From Loripinus fragilis (Eukaryota > Mollusca > Bivalvia > Lucinida > Lucinidae), in assembly GCA_964019695.1 (NCBI GenBank), contig OZ026515.1, forward strand, positions 42,275,994 through 42,339,993: a DNA stretch of 64,000 nt. The letters run 5' to 3'. Shown piece after piece: positions 21,071 to 30,731 of this stretch (its first letter is position 1; the number at the start of each line of letters is the position of its first letter). The position numbers and the translations under genes were made by a program. The notes beneath the pieces were generated by a model. That model saw nothing but the letters and a program-made list of their open reading frames with translations, did no database searches and was not told the origin of the DNA.

Positions 21071-21137
21071 ATAAACAGTGCAGACCCAGATGAGACTTTG
21101 CAGAACGCAGCATCTGATCAGGGTCTCCACTGTTTGC
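21071..21137. repeat. AAACAGTG...CACTGTTTGC hairpin repeat
   Basis: ATAAACAGTGCAGACCCAGA and TGATCAGGGTCTCCACTGTT pair as inverted arms around a GCAGAACGCAG centre. Confidence 0.7.
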
Positions 21138-21288
21138 TTATAGAAACTTCTATTAGACTTGATCAAAATGAAAAATACAACCTAACAACCTTTAAAATAA
21201 AAATGGACCGGTTCAATTGATAAAAATGGTAAATTTCATTCAGCTTAAAAGGGTTAAGCAAGCACAATCAAAACAGTTTTATGGTTAT

Positions 21289-21487
21289 TTTTGTTTGATT
21301 TGATTCTTTACATCCCAGTCAGCAATCTTTCAGTTACACCAGGACGGGTCTTCCTGGGTTGAACCAGTACTAAGCTAGGATTAATGTGTCTTGCTCAAGG
21401 ACACAACGCAGTGATGCCAGTGAGACTTGAACCCACAGCCCTTCTGTCTCGAGTCAAGCACTCTACCACTGAGCCACCGCGCTCCCT
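21289..21487 (-). mobile_element. tRNA-derived SINE with 13-bp target duplication
   Basis: GTTTTATGGTTAT occurs at 21276-21288 and again at 21488-21500, a target-site duplication. In the - orientation the element starts with a tRNA-like head: an A-box-like GGCTCAGTGGTAGAGTGC and a B-box-like GGGTTCAAGTCTCACTGG. It continues into CTTGAGCAAGACACATTAAT, then CCAGGAAGACCCGTCC, and ends in an A/AAAC-rich tail. Such SINEs are transcribed by RNA polymerase III and mobilised by LINEs. Confidence 0.82.
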
Positions 21488-21650
21488 GTTTTATGGTTAT
21501 AATTAAGAGCCTACTTTTCCAGGTTTCTGCATTGAACAGCATGACAAATACCAGTCTGCTCATTCTCAGAAGCACAAAACCCTCTTTACGTCAGTCACAA
21601 CTTTTGTCGTCTGCTCCCATGTCTGCTTAATTTCTTTTGTAGCCAATATT

Positions 21651-21690
21651 GCAAACAATATGGACCCTGGTCAGGGTTCATATTGTTTGC
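21651..21690. repeat. GCAAACAATATGGACCC hairpin repeat, compact
   Basis: A 40-bp near-perfect palindrome: GCAAACAATATGGACCCTGG pairs with TCAGGGTTCATATTGTTTGC, with no real loop. Confidence 0.8.
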
Positions 21691-22000
21691 TGTCATGATA
21701 AAATTTAGTTGGAAGTGAACTTGAATATGCAGACGTTATAAGCAAACAACATAATCACATTTTCAGGACCTAACATTTAGCATTGGCGTAGCACCCCACG
21801 TGCGTAATAAAAATAGTAGCAATCAAGGGAGGTCACCTAATGTGGTAAAAGTGATTTTCCACATCATAAGGAACGCAATTGAAGTGAATCACTGCTTTGT
21901 ACAGTACTCTCCTTTTGATGTGCATAACTTTTTCAGCGTTCTTGCTACACCATTGTATAGGCATAGTACAACAGCCCAAGTAAGCATTTAATTCATGATT

Positions 22001-22128
22001 TTGTTTGTTTGTTTTATTTGATTCTTTACGTCCCATCAACAATCTTTCAGTTATGTAGAAACAGTCTTGCTCATGGGCCACAACGGTCTCGAGTCAAGCA
22101 CTCTACCACTGAGCCTCTGCGCTCCCAG
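22001..22128 (-). mobile_element. tRNA-derived SINE, internally deleted, 14-bp target duplication
   Basis: TTTAATTCATGATT flanks the copy at 21987-22000 and 22129-22142. The tRNA-like head GAGCGCAGAGGCTCAGTGG is present, but the central part including the B-box region is deleted, making it 128 bp against about 199 for the copy at 21289. Confidence 0.78.
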
Positions 22129-22277
22129 TTTAATTCATGATTATCTGATCCGAACAGTAAATAACTAAGGCACCGAGGCAGGTTGATCTGCACCTTCGAT
22201 GTAAGCACATGCTAATGCCTATTAGCAGCAGCTCATATACAATGTAGCACAGGCACTTATGAACCCACACTCTCTTA

Positions 22278-22477
22278 ACTTTGACTCAATTCTTTATGTC
22301 TTGGTCAACAATTTTTCAGTTATGTCTGAATGGGTCTTTTGGGCTTGAACCAGTACTAAGCAAGGATTGATGTGTCTTTCTCAAGTACACAATGTAGTGA
22401 TGCTGATGAGGCTCGGACCTGCAACCCCTCGATCTCAAGACATTTAAGCAATCTACCACTGAGCCACTGCTCTCTAT
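22278..22477 (-). mobile_element. tRNA-derived SINE, diverged
   Basis: It follows the family order in - orientation: the head GTGGCTCAGTGGTAGATTGC, then a GGTCCGAGCCTCATCAGCAT-type B-box, then CATCAATCCTTGCTTAGTAC. No target duplication is clear. Confidence 0.7.
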
Positions 22478-22519
22478 GAAACCACGCAAGCTACATTAGG
22501 AACGAAGTAGACTTAGTAC

Positions 22520-22573
22520 CTTTGGCTTGCGAAGATGGACATGTACCTGAAACTTGATTACATCACCACTTTC
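22520..22573 (-). other. Exon-like 54-nt segment
   Basis: On the - strand ATCAACTTTTAG precedes and AAG|GTACTAAG follows an open 18-codon stretch containing GDVIKFQVHVHLRKPK, an alternating beta-strand-like pattern. Its phase does not join directly to the other candidate exons. It may be chance. Confidence 0.2.
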
Positions 22574-22609
22574 CTAAAAGTTGATAGCGGCAACTTCTCA
22601 GGTCTGCTG

Positions 22610-22806
22610 AATTTTGTTTGTTTGATTTGATTCTTTACATCCCATCAACAATCTTTCAGTTAAACAGGGACGGGTCTTCCTGGGTTGAACCAGTACTAAG
22701 CTAGGATAAATGTGTTTTGCTCAAGGACCACAATGCAGTGACGCCGGTGAGGCTCGAACCCGAGGCCCTTCTGTCTCGAGTCAAGCACTGAACCACTGCG
22801 CTCCCC
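22610..22806 (-). mobile_element. tRNA-derived SINE with intact B-box
   Basis: In - orientation the head GGGAGCGCAGTGGTTCAGTG is followed by the canonical B-box GGGTTCGAGCCTCACC and the family body CTTGAGCAAAACACATTTAT. It is the fourth SINE of this family in about 1.5 kb, all on the - strand. Confidence 0.78.
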
Positions 22807-23106
22807 CCAAAAAATGTCTGTCCTGACCTGAATCGAAACCTTCTGACACTCTTGATATTGTTCCTAAAAGAGTTTTTAGAAAAAGTTAGATTTGAAAAAA
22901 AGTAACCTCTTTATAACACAGTTCATGGATATAACCTAGTACATGTAGTAAGATGGATCACAAAAATGTAAAGATTACACGGCAAAATGTCCTTTTTTTT
23001 TTCCATGTAAGTAAATATTCTAAAAGATACTCACAGGCATGCTTAATGCTCTTTCTCCATCACCAGAGAATGTATCTTATGTTTCCACACTAGTGAAAAT
23101 ACAGCA

Positions 23107-23354
23107 CAGGGTTCATACAGGCAAGTTTGAGTAAAAGTCAAGGACTTTTCAAAGATAACGTAGAAAGAAGTACTAGAAAATTAGTATAAAATTGTTCCAA
23201 ATAAAGGTATAACAATTTTATACTAATTTAGATCCCTATCATCAGTGTTGAGTCCTACAGAAAGGATTTTTCAAGGCCTCTGAGTGATTTTCCAGTACTT
23301 TACAAGGCAGATTTACCTCCAAATTCAAGTACTTTTCAAGCCTATGTGAACCCT
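23107..23354. mobile_element. Palindromic MITE with CAGGGTTCATACAGGC ends
   Basis: The left end AGGGTTCATACAGGCAAGTT with GTCAAGGACTTTTCAA and the right end AAGTACTTTTCAAGCCTATG with TGAACCCT are inverted. A smaller hairpin around TTAGTATAAAATTGTT lies inside (23180-23228). Its ends resemble animal MITEs with CAGGGTTC-type ends. Confidence 0.68.
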
Positions 23355-23749
23355 TCAGTACACCTTGTTGAAAAGCATTAGGGTGTGACTGCCATTGAAA
23401 TAGTGAAGATTTTTTATACAGGTAAATACCGAGAGATCATCTATAAGGGATATTTTTCAATAAAGGAATATTCACAATCACCATAATTCAGCCCGATTCC
23501 AGCATACCGTACAAGTTGGCATATGCTTACAGTGATTATTCAAATCAGCCTGGGCATCTGGGCAGTCTGTTCAGAGTCTTTGATGGGTGTTCTATGGGTA
23601 TCCAAGGGTCCAACGTTTCTTCAGGACTCTGATAAGACTGTGTTGATTTGCAGACTGATTGAATCTTAGCTGTAAGCACACATCAACATGTACATTATGC
23701 TGGAAAGTAGCGGTCTAAGTCATATAGCACAGGTTTAGATAAACAAAAA

Positions 23750-23895
23750 ATTTCAGAGAAAAATTGTATTCTTACCTACCAACTTTAACATATGTTTTGG
23801 GTGCTCAAAAGAACCGTCTCATTTTGAGTACCACAACATATGTTTTGGTTGAGAAATAAGAAAATTAGTTTTTCGTTACACACTCTTAACTAAAG
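23750..23895. mobile_element. AACATATGTT hairpin MITE, copy 4
   Basis: AACATATGTTTTGGGTGCTC and AAAAGAACCGTCTCA are followed by a shortened second arm, TTTTGAGTACCACAACATAT, with the GAGACGGC block deleted. Ends: TTTAGATAAACAAAAAA and ACACTCTTAACTAAA. Confidence 0.7.
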
Positions 23896-23951
23896 TCCTG
23901 ATTAGTGAATAAAACTGAATTTGGTGTGGGTCTTCTTCCCTAGCGCATACT

Positions 23952-24070
23952 TCACATCAGATTGGGTAAGACTGTCATGAACTTCCAGAATATCAGTATG
24001 TCTTTGATATAATTCAAGAAGTTTCCTCTTTCTTTGTACTGTTTATTTGCACCGACATACGGTAGATGCT
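23952..24070 (-). CDS. Candidate terminal exon of an unrecognised gene (uncertain)
   Basis: On the - strand TTTGTAACTTTAG precedes 24070 and the frame runs to TGA at 23952. It encodes HLPYVGANKQYKERG, NFLNYIKDILIFWKF and MTVLPNLM. The start phase (two bases) accepts the one base left by the candidate exon at 24489-24598. No family is recognised. Confidence 0.3.
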
Positions 24071-24110
24071 CTAAAGTTACAAACACTAGTTGCCTGCTAA
24101 AAAATGCCTG

Positions 24111-24179
24111 GACAAACAGCATAGACCCAGATCTGACTGCTTCTGAAAAAGCAGTCTGATCAGGGTCTTCCCCATTTGC
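24111..24179. repeat. ACAAACAGCATAGACCC hairpin repeat
   Basis: AGACCCAGATCTGACTGCTT and AAGCAGTCTGATCAGGGTCT form the stem with a short A-rich loop. Confidence 0.75.
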
Positions 24180-24488
24180 TGCACAAATCCTGATCAGGGT
24201 CTTTTCCATTGCTATTCTGACAAGCAGATGGTGTCAATCTCAACCCTGATAAGCTGATCACCAACATTTTAAAATTGAGAACAGGAAGAGAAAAGAGTTC
24301 CAAATTTTAGAACATTTACCGTACATAGACTCCACTTTCTTTCTAGCCTTCAAAAGAATCTAAAGAGGTCACTGCCTCCTGAATATGGTTTTCATTTTCT
24401 AAAACCGTGTGTCCACAAGCATGCCTGCCTGCTTTTCAATCCATAAAGACCTTAATTTCAATGGAAGGAGTTGCATTAAAGCAGGTAC

Positions 24489-24598
24489 GTGGCTTGTTAA
24501 TTTCTGGTCCCTCAGATGTGCCTGTCAAACCAAAGTGTTGCAATCCGAAGAAAATCACATATGCTTCGGTAGTGTCATTTAGGAATTCTTGAAATGAT
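24489..24598 (-). CDS. Candidate internal exon of an unrecognised gene
   Basis: On the - strand TTATCTTTTCAG precedes 24598 and CCAC|GTACCTGC follows 24489. The 110-nt segment encodes SFQEFLNDTTEAYVIFFGLQ followed by HFGLTGTSEGPEINKP. Its one-base start phase fits the two bases left by the candidate exon at 28609-28709, joining as ...VIQNYR-SFQEF... The composition looks like a folded protein rather than random AT-rich translation. I do not recognise the family. Confidence 0.42.
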
Positions 24599-24640
24599 CT
24601 GAAAAGATAACAATAACACTGTACGAAACATGTTTGCATA

Positions 24641-24850
24641 GGTCTAGATAAACAAAAAAATGTTCAGCGTAAAATTGTCAATATCATCTAGCGTAAAATT
24701 GTCAATATCATCTTATCCATCATTTTTAACATTTTGTTTGGGTGCTCAAAAGAACCATCTCAATGAGACATTTCTTTTGAGTACCCACAACATACATTTT
24801 GGCTGAGAAGTAAGAAAATCAATTTTTATTGAACACCCTTATCTAGAGAT
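24641..24850. mobile_element. AACATATGTT hairpin MITE, copy 5
   Basis: Ends TCTAGATAAAC and CACCCTTATCTAGA are inverted. The left flank is itself duplicated: GCGTAAAATTGTCAATATCA occurs twice in a row (about 24668 and 24699). The hairpin core is mutated to AACATTTTGTTTGGGTGCTC. Confidence 0.7.
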
Positions 24851-24908
24851 GATAAACAACACACTTAGCGCTGTATACCATTAAAGTTTGGGTCCAAAGT
24901 AAAAATCA

Positions 24909-26140
24909 TGTTAACTCTTTTCACTCTGGATACCCTTAAGCATGCAGGTACTCTGGCAAACAGTGGAGACCCAGATGAAATGGTGCATAAGGCAGCATTT
25001 CATCAGGGTCTCCACTATCATAGTCTATTTGCTAAAATAGAATCAATCATCAGGGACAGAAATATATCTAGTTTTAGAAATTTTGACAAGTGGCCCTTCA
25101 AATACAAAATGGACAAATCCATGCTTATCGAATCAATATATATACTGCTCAACAAAAGTTTAGCACGGATAAATAAAAATTAATTTTTATTCAAGCAAAT
25201 GGTTTAAAGTTATAAAATATCTCCTGAAATGATGGTTTGATATGTGATAGAGTTGAGGAAAGTAATTGGTATACTTTAATTGGATTTCCACTGCATCGTT
25301 TGTTGCTTTAAGCAAGAGAGGGGTCAAAAACGTGTTTCCACTCCATTATCGGCAATACAAAATTGATACAGCATCGGTTTATAACATCTTTTGTTTTCCA
25401 GCTTGGTCAAACAAAAGATAAAGGTTAATTGTCTTCATTGAGTATTAGAAGCAAAAGTTGATTCTTGAAAAAAACTAACGTCGCTGTAATAATGACGTTT
25501 ACAAGTCAAAACAGTACTTTTTTTGGTGTGTATGCATGCTTAATTGAAAGGGTTTTCGTGTACAAGATGATGCCAAAATAGAGACAGTTTAGGGAAAGGT
25601 AAGTTAATCTGAAGTTGAGGCTAAATATAGGCGGTAACGCTATCTAAAGGAGACATTTTCAAAGGGCCAACCAACAGAAATGTTCCAGGTGCTTGTGCCA
25701 TTCTAGCATCAAAAAGGTTACTTGATCTCTTGATTCAGTTCGCTGAAGTCAAGAAGTGGAAAAAATGCCATTTTAACTTCATAATGGAACAGTAAAAGGC
25801 AGCGTTTACGGGTATCAAACTTTGACGTTTTCAACCTTTTTCATCATCGAGAACCTTTTGCTTTATTCTAGAATCAAAAGTTTTAGTTTTTCACGTAGAC
25901 ATGTATTCTTTACATGACCATGACATTACATTTAACGTCGATTCACTGACGCCTAACCAGATAACATTTTGTCTGGCGGACATGAAAAAACAAAAATTTC
26001 AAGATCCCCATACATGTTGATTACATTATATAAAATGTTTTGTGTTCATTCAAAGTGGGACATCATATTCAAATCCGTGCTAAACTTTTGTTGAGCAGTA
26101 TATATGGGATAATCCATCAGAATGAAAAGAGTAAATGTTA
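24909..26140. mobile_element. TTAA-flanked hairpin element split by a later insertion
   Basis: The left end TTAACTCTTTTCACTCTGGA and the right end TCCATCAGAATGAAAAGAGT (26110-26132) are inverted. The left part holds the GCAAACAGTGGAGACCC hairpin (24956-25032). The 25143-26100 mariner-type element interrupts it. A related copy lies at 28140-28505. Confidence 0.65.
25143..26100. mobile_element. Mariner-type non-autonomous element with perfect 28-bp TIRs
   Basis: The ends are exact inverted repeats of 28 bp, beginning TACTGCTCAACAAAAGTTTA and ending in its complement, with TA-rich edges consistent with TA duplication. The 900-bp interior has no transposase frame and no other recognised feature. 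The perfect ends suggest relatively recent mobility in trans. Confidence 0.82.
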
Positions 26141-26150
26141 ATGCACAAAA

Positions 26151-28032
26151 CAAGAAATGTCACAGTCACGTGACGAATGCCCCCAAAGGAATTGGTAAAG
26201 CATAAGACACATTTGAGGAAAGTTAGCTGTAATATAGGAGATATGCTCCAGACACGATAAACCTAGAAATGAGGCCAGAAGTCAATGTCAAGGTCAATGT
26301 GACCCTAAATGGTACGCACCGCTCCTCCATCCAAAGAGGAATCAACACACCAAATTTGGGATTCCTACATCAAGTAATATAGAAGATATGCTCCAGACAC
26401 GATTATTCTAGAAACTAGGTCATAGTTCAAGACCATAGTGACCTAAAAATGGTACACGACACATCAGCATCTAAAGATGTATCCATACAGCAAATTTGGG
26501 ATTCTCATCTCAAATAATATAAGAGATATGTTCTGGACACAATTATTCTACAAACTAGGTCAGAGGTCAAGGTCAAAGTGACCAAAAAATGGTATGTGAC
26601 ACTCCACCATCCAAAGTTGCATCCACCCACCAAATTTGGGATTCCTACCTTTAATAATATTAGAGATATGCTCTGGACATGATTTTTCTAAAAACTAGGC
26701 CAGAGGTCAAGGTCACAGTGACCTGTAAATGGTACAACACACTCCACCTTCCCAAGATGTATTCACACACCAAATTTGGGATTCCTATCTCAAATAATAA
26801 ATTAGATATGCTCCTGACACAATTATTATTAAAACTAGGTCAAAGGTCAAGGTCACAGTGACCCGTAAAAGGTACAAGACACTCAACCATCCCAAGATGC
26901 ATTCAGACACCAAACTTGGGATTCCCTTCTCAAATAATATAAGAAACATGCTCCTGACACAATTATTATTAAAACTAGGTCAGAGGTCAAGGTCACAGTG
27001 GCCAGAAAATAATATGTAAGACTCCACCATCCCAAGATGCATATACACACCAAATTTGGAATCCCTACCTCAAAGAATATAAGAGATATGCTCCGAACAC
27101 AAAAATTCTTTAAATTAGGTCAGAGGTCAAGGTCACAGTGACCCAAAATGGTATGTATGACACTCCTTCATCTCAAGATGCATTTAGACATCAAATTTGG
27201 AATTCCTATCTAGAAGAATATAGGAGATATGCAACAGTTTCTAGAAACTAGGTCAGATGTCAAGTTCAAGGTCACAGTGACTAAATTATGGTAAGCGACA
27301 CTTTGTCATCCCAAGATGCATCCACACACCAAATTTGAGATTCCTACCTCAAATAATATATGAGATATGCTCTGGACATGATTATTCTAAAAACTAGGTC
27401 AGAGGTCAAGGTCACAGTGACCAGAAAATGGTACATGACACTCCGCTATCCCAAGATGTATCCACACATCAAATTTGGAATTCCTAATTCAAAGAATATA
27501 AGAGATATGCTCTGGACACAATAATTCTTAAAACTAGGCCAGAGGTCAAGGTCACAGTGACCCAAAATTGGCATGTGACACCCCCTTATCCCAAGATGCA
27601 TTTACAAACCAAATTTGGAATTCCTATTTCAAAGAATATAGGAGATATGCACCAGACTCAATGCAATTATCAAGAAACTTGGTCAGAGGTCAAGTTCAAG
27701 GTCACAGTGACCCAATTATGGTACGCGACACTTTGTCATCCCAAGATGCATCCACACACTAAATTTGAGATTCCTACCTCAAATAATATAAGAGATATGC
27801 TCCGGACACGATTATTATAAAAACTAGGTCAGAGGTCAAGGTCAAGGTCACAGTGACCCAAAAATGGTACGCGACACTCCACCATCCCAAGATGTATCCA
27901 CACACCAAATTTGGAATTCCTACCTCAAAGAATATAGGAGATATGGACCGGACATGAAAGCGGGACGGACCGACTGACGGACGGACAGTGCGATTACTAT
28001 ATGCCTCCCAAAGTTCCTTTGGGGGCATAATA
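26151..28032. repeat. Element with twelve ~140-bp tandem units, each with an ERE-like palindrome
   Basis: The edges are inverted: GCCCCCAAAGGAA at 26180 and TTCCTTTGGGGGCAT at 28014-28028. Twelve tandem units follow, each with AGATATGCTC-GGACAC, AACTAGGTCAGAGGTCAAGG, a GGTCAcagTGACC palindrome, CACTCCACCATCCCAAGATG and CACCAAATTTGG. Palindromes start near 26292, 26432, 26571, 26711, 26851, 26991, 27131, 27270, 27410, 27550, 27700 and 27846. A GGACGGACCGACTGACGG run (27963) precedes the right end. Confidence 0.85.
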
Positions 28033-28139
28033 AAAGAGCCTTTGAGATGAAGTATTGTAGGATTATAAATACATGGATGATGTTCAGATATGCAGTTACA
28101 GATATACCTCTATGTAACCATTTCTGTCTTGAAACCCTA

Positions 28140-28505
28140 AAAAGGTACATACTAAGGCAAACAAATGCTACATTTCATCAGGGTCTGCACTGTTTGCTGA
28201 GGGCTATGACAGGAAAAGGTGTGAGGGGAGGGGATGGAAGGCAACTTTAAAATAATTCTTTGGGGTGGGGGGTTCAATGTTGTTTTTGCTCTTTGGTGAT
28301 GCCATTTCAATTTATTTAAATTTCTAGGTGCACATGTTACCCCTAAATCACACTTTTTCCTGAACCAGCCCTAACATTAAAACAACCTACATGGACACAA
28401 ATACATCACAATTTAGATACTTATACCAGTCACCCCTTAAAATACAAAATGGACAATCCCTTACATGTATGAGAAAATCCATCAGAATACACAGAGTTAA
28501 GTTTT
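28140..28505. repeat. Partial relative of the 24909 hairpin element
   Basis: GGCAAACAAATGCTACATTT and CATCAGGGTCTGCACTGTTT represent one hairpin arm; AAATACAAAATGGACAATCC and ATCCATCAGAATACACAGAG match the right half of the 24909 element. GT-rich filler lies between. Confidence 0.5.
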
Positions 28506-28608
28506 GCAAAGGAAACTCAGTGCATCCCAGTTACATGTACATATTTATATTGTTAAAAAGAAGAATTTTCGTAAATTATGAAGTAGTGACTGTGTTATTC
28601 TAGCTCAC

Positions 28609-28709
28609 CTGTAATTTTGTATGACATCTTCCCTGGAAACATTTCTTCCGTTCATGCTGTTTCCAACATGGTACCTCTCTTCCGCTGATGAAAGCTTATA
28701 CCCAAGTTT
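28609..28709 (-). CDS. Candidate exon of an unrecognised gene
   Basis: On the - strand CAGATGATATAG precedes 28709 and a consensus donor TACAG|GTGAGC follows 28609. The 101-nt segment encodes KLGYKLSSAEERYHVG, NSMNGRNVSREDVIQNY plus two bases. The phase fits the exon at 24489-24598. Codon content and splice sites look genuine, but I recognise no family, and no upstream exon or promoter was found. Confidence 0.42.
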
Positions 28710-28848
28710 CTATATCATCTGAAAAGAAGGGATTACTTTTTATTTCTTCAGTTCAAGAACATATAATAAATAGAGCAAAGCAACGATATTCCTATAATAT
28801 TAAAATAACTAAATGTATTGGTAGGTGTGCAAATGTAATAGTATACAG

Positions 28849-28971
28849 TTATTTCATGCCTGTTTGTAGTATAGACAAAACTATTACCCCGAGGTGCTGT
28901 GGACGACCTGATGCACTATTGCACGAGGCCGAAGGCTATACTATACTACAAACAGGCATTAAATAACTGTT
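28849..28971. mobile_element. Foldback element with ~30-bp arms
   Basis: ACAGTTATTTCATGCCTGTT and TGTAGTATA pair with TATACTACAAACAGG and CATTAAATAACTGTT. The loop contains CCGAGGTGCTGTGG. Confidence 0.72.
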
Positions 28972-30239
28972 TTATTACCTAACCCATTTGATGAAATACT
29001 TAGCAGCTTCCTTGCATGTATGCTGTAGACGATGCGGTTAATTGCAAAACAGAAAATTTCACCAAATCTGCAAAATTTTGGTCTCACTAAGAAAACGCGT
29101 ACCCACACTTTATGTTTCTGACCACAAACAACGGAGTTATTGGAGTTTAAAGTTGCCAAACCATGCCTTATTTTCACCATTGTTGCATAATGTCTCCTTT
29201 CATAAACGAACCGTTCAGGTATCGGTGTCGCGCATGTCTATAAGCGCCTGTGTGTTTTTAACAGGGAAGCGGATAACCAGGCCATGGTATAGTGCCAGTC
29301 AATAGTCAAATTTATTGACTGGTCAATAGTTCAGTGACTCATGATTTTTTTCCATTTTAACCCTTCTCATGCTATTAATCGCATAATATATAAACTGAAC
29401 CGAAGTTCTAAGTGGCCACTTTTCAATTTCATTTTTCTGACTAAAGGCTAATGATATTGAAATGATTTTTTGTCCAATATGTACATTTCAATGGACAAAA
29501 GGAGTGCTTTGGAAGAGTTTTCTATCACTTCACGATTTTTGGGTTCAAAAATGTAAAAATCAACTTTTTTGAAGAAAATAAGCGTTTTAATTTCAGTTTT
29601 TATCAAATTGAAGTACAGGAGATTTAACAAACCTGGCTAGCCGACTTAAAAAACACCAAATACTTGAATTTTTGCTTATAACTGTTTTTATATGATTTTT
29701 TGTTTTAAAAAAAGCTCATTTTCCACATTTTCTGATATTTTTGAAAATCATCAGCTGCACATACTAAAATCATTGTATGTGTTTTAATTCATGTGAATAT
29801 GTTTGACCAAACACATCACAGCTTGATCAGCATGTAAGGTGGCCACTTATAAAAAACATTGCTGATATAAAATTACTACAAACGTTTTACTAAACAAAGG
29901 CCAGAGAAGATATTTGATGAGAATTGGAGAGGTGGCTCAGTAAAACAGCTGTTATTGTATATGTGAAAGACAAAGATTCGGATGAGTGCACATCCATGCA
30001 GTCTCACCAGAACCTTGCTGTTAGCTTGTTTGGGTCAAGCCAAAGAAAAGCTTTGACTAAAAATTATACAATAAGATTTTTCTCCATTTAGCAATAACTT
30101 CATGTAGATTTTTTCTCCCAATTTGTTAGCTATAGCTATTAAACAAGAGGCCTATCATGACTCTGGATTGCTTACTTTAATTTTAGCCCTGGCCCAGATG
30201 TTATAAAAACATTTTTCATGCTCAACTAGGCAATTGCTG
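28972..30239. other. No gene recognised
   Basis: AT-rich sequence with a short CpG-containing patch at 29220-29290 (TCGGTGTCGCGCATG) and no convincing exon, RNA gene or repeat that I can define. The (+) frame at 29042-29305 lacks splice or homology support. Confidence 0.5.
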
Positions 30240-30506
30240 GCATTTTAACATTTCTGAGCAGGATAAATAATTTTAAAAGGGTTTTACCATACATGGGTGT
30301 GGCGGCCATCTTGGTCATGTGACTAGGATCATTTGAGCAAACTTTCTTTCCCCCATCCTAAGGAGTCTCCATATGAAATTTGAGTTCAATTGGCCCAGTT
30401 GTTTCAGAGGAGATGTTTAAAAGTGTTGACGGATGATGGACGGAGGCCGGAGTCATTGGTATCCTATTAGCTCGCCCATGAGCCCTCGGCTCTGGTAAGC
30501 TAAAAA
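30240..30506. repeat. 3' portion of a dispersed bivalve-type repeat
   Basis: It holds GGCGGCCATCTTGGTCATGT, GAGTTCAATTGGCCCAGTTG and ends GAGCCCTCGGCTCTGGTAAG CTAA after a GACGGATGATGGACGGAGGC run. The layout (generic body, GACGGA run, hairpin-like GAGC...GCTC end) resembles repeat families common in bivalves. Confidence 0.45.
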
Positions 30507-30555
30507 GTCAGTAGAAGACAACGAAACCATGAAAAATTACCCGGCATGCAAAGAT

Positions 30556-30731
30556 CAGTGGCAAACTCCCCAACAGTGGCATCCTCTATGGGTCAGCTTC
30601 AGTCAAAAACTCCCCAACAGTTGCAACTTCTATGGGTCAGCTTCAAAGGCAAACTCCCCAACAGTGGCATCTTCTATGGGTCAGCTTCAGTGGCGAACTC
30701 CCCAGCAGTTGCATCCTCTATGGTCATTAAT
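30556..30731. repeat. 44-bp minisatellite, four copies
   Basis: AACTCCCCAACAGT recurs at 30564, 30608, 30652 and 30696, each followed by GC-A-CTTCTATGGGTCAGCTT-type sequence. Because 44 is not a multiple of three, the frame rotates between copies; the long open frame here is a by-product. Confidence 0.85.

Noticed and set aside
21289..21487. Functional tRNA genes in the SINE heads
   Set aside because: A- and B-box-like motifs are present but acceptor and anticodon stems do not form, and SINE body, tail and target duplications follow.
26158..28032. CRISPR array
   Set aside because: Periodic units of ~140 bp without unique spacers, in an animal genome and inside an element with inverted ends; this is a tandem satellite, not a CRISPR.
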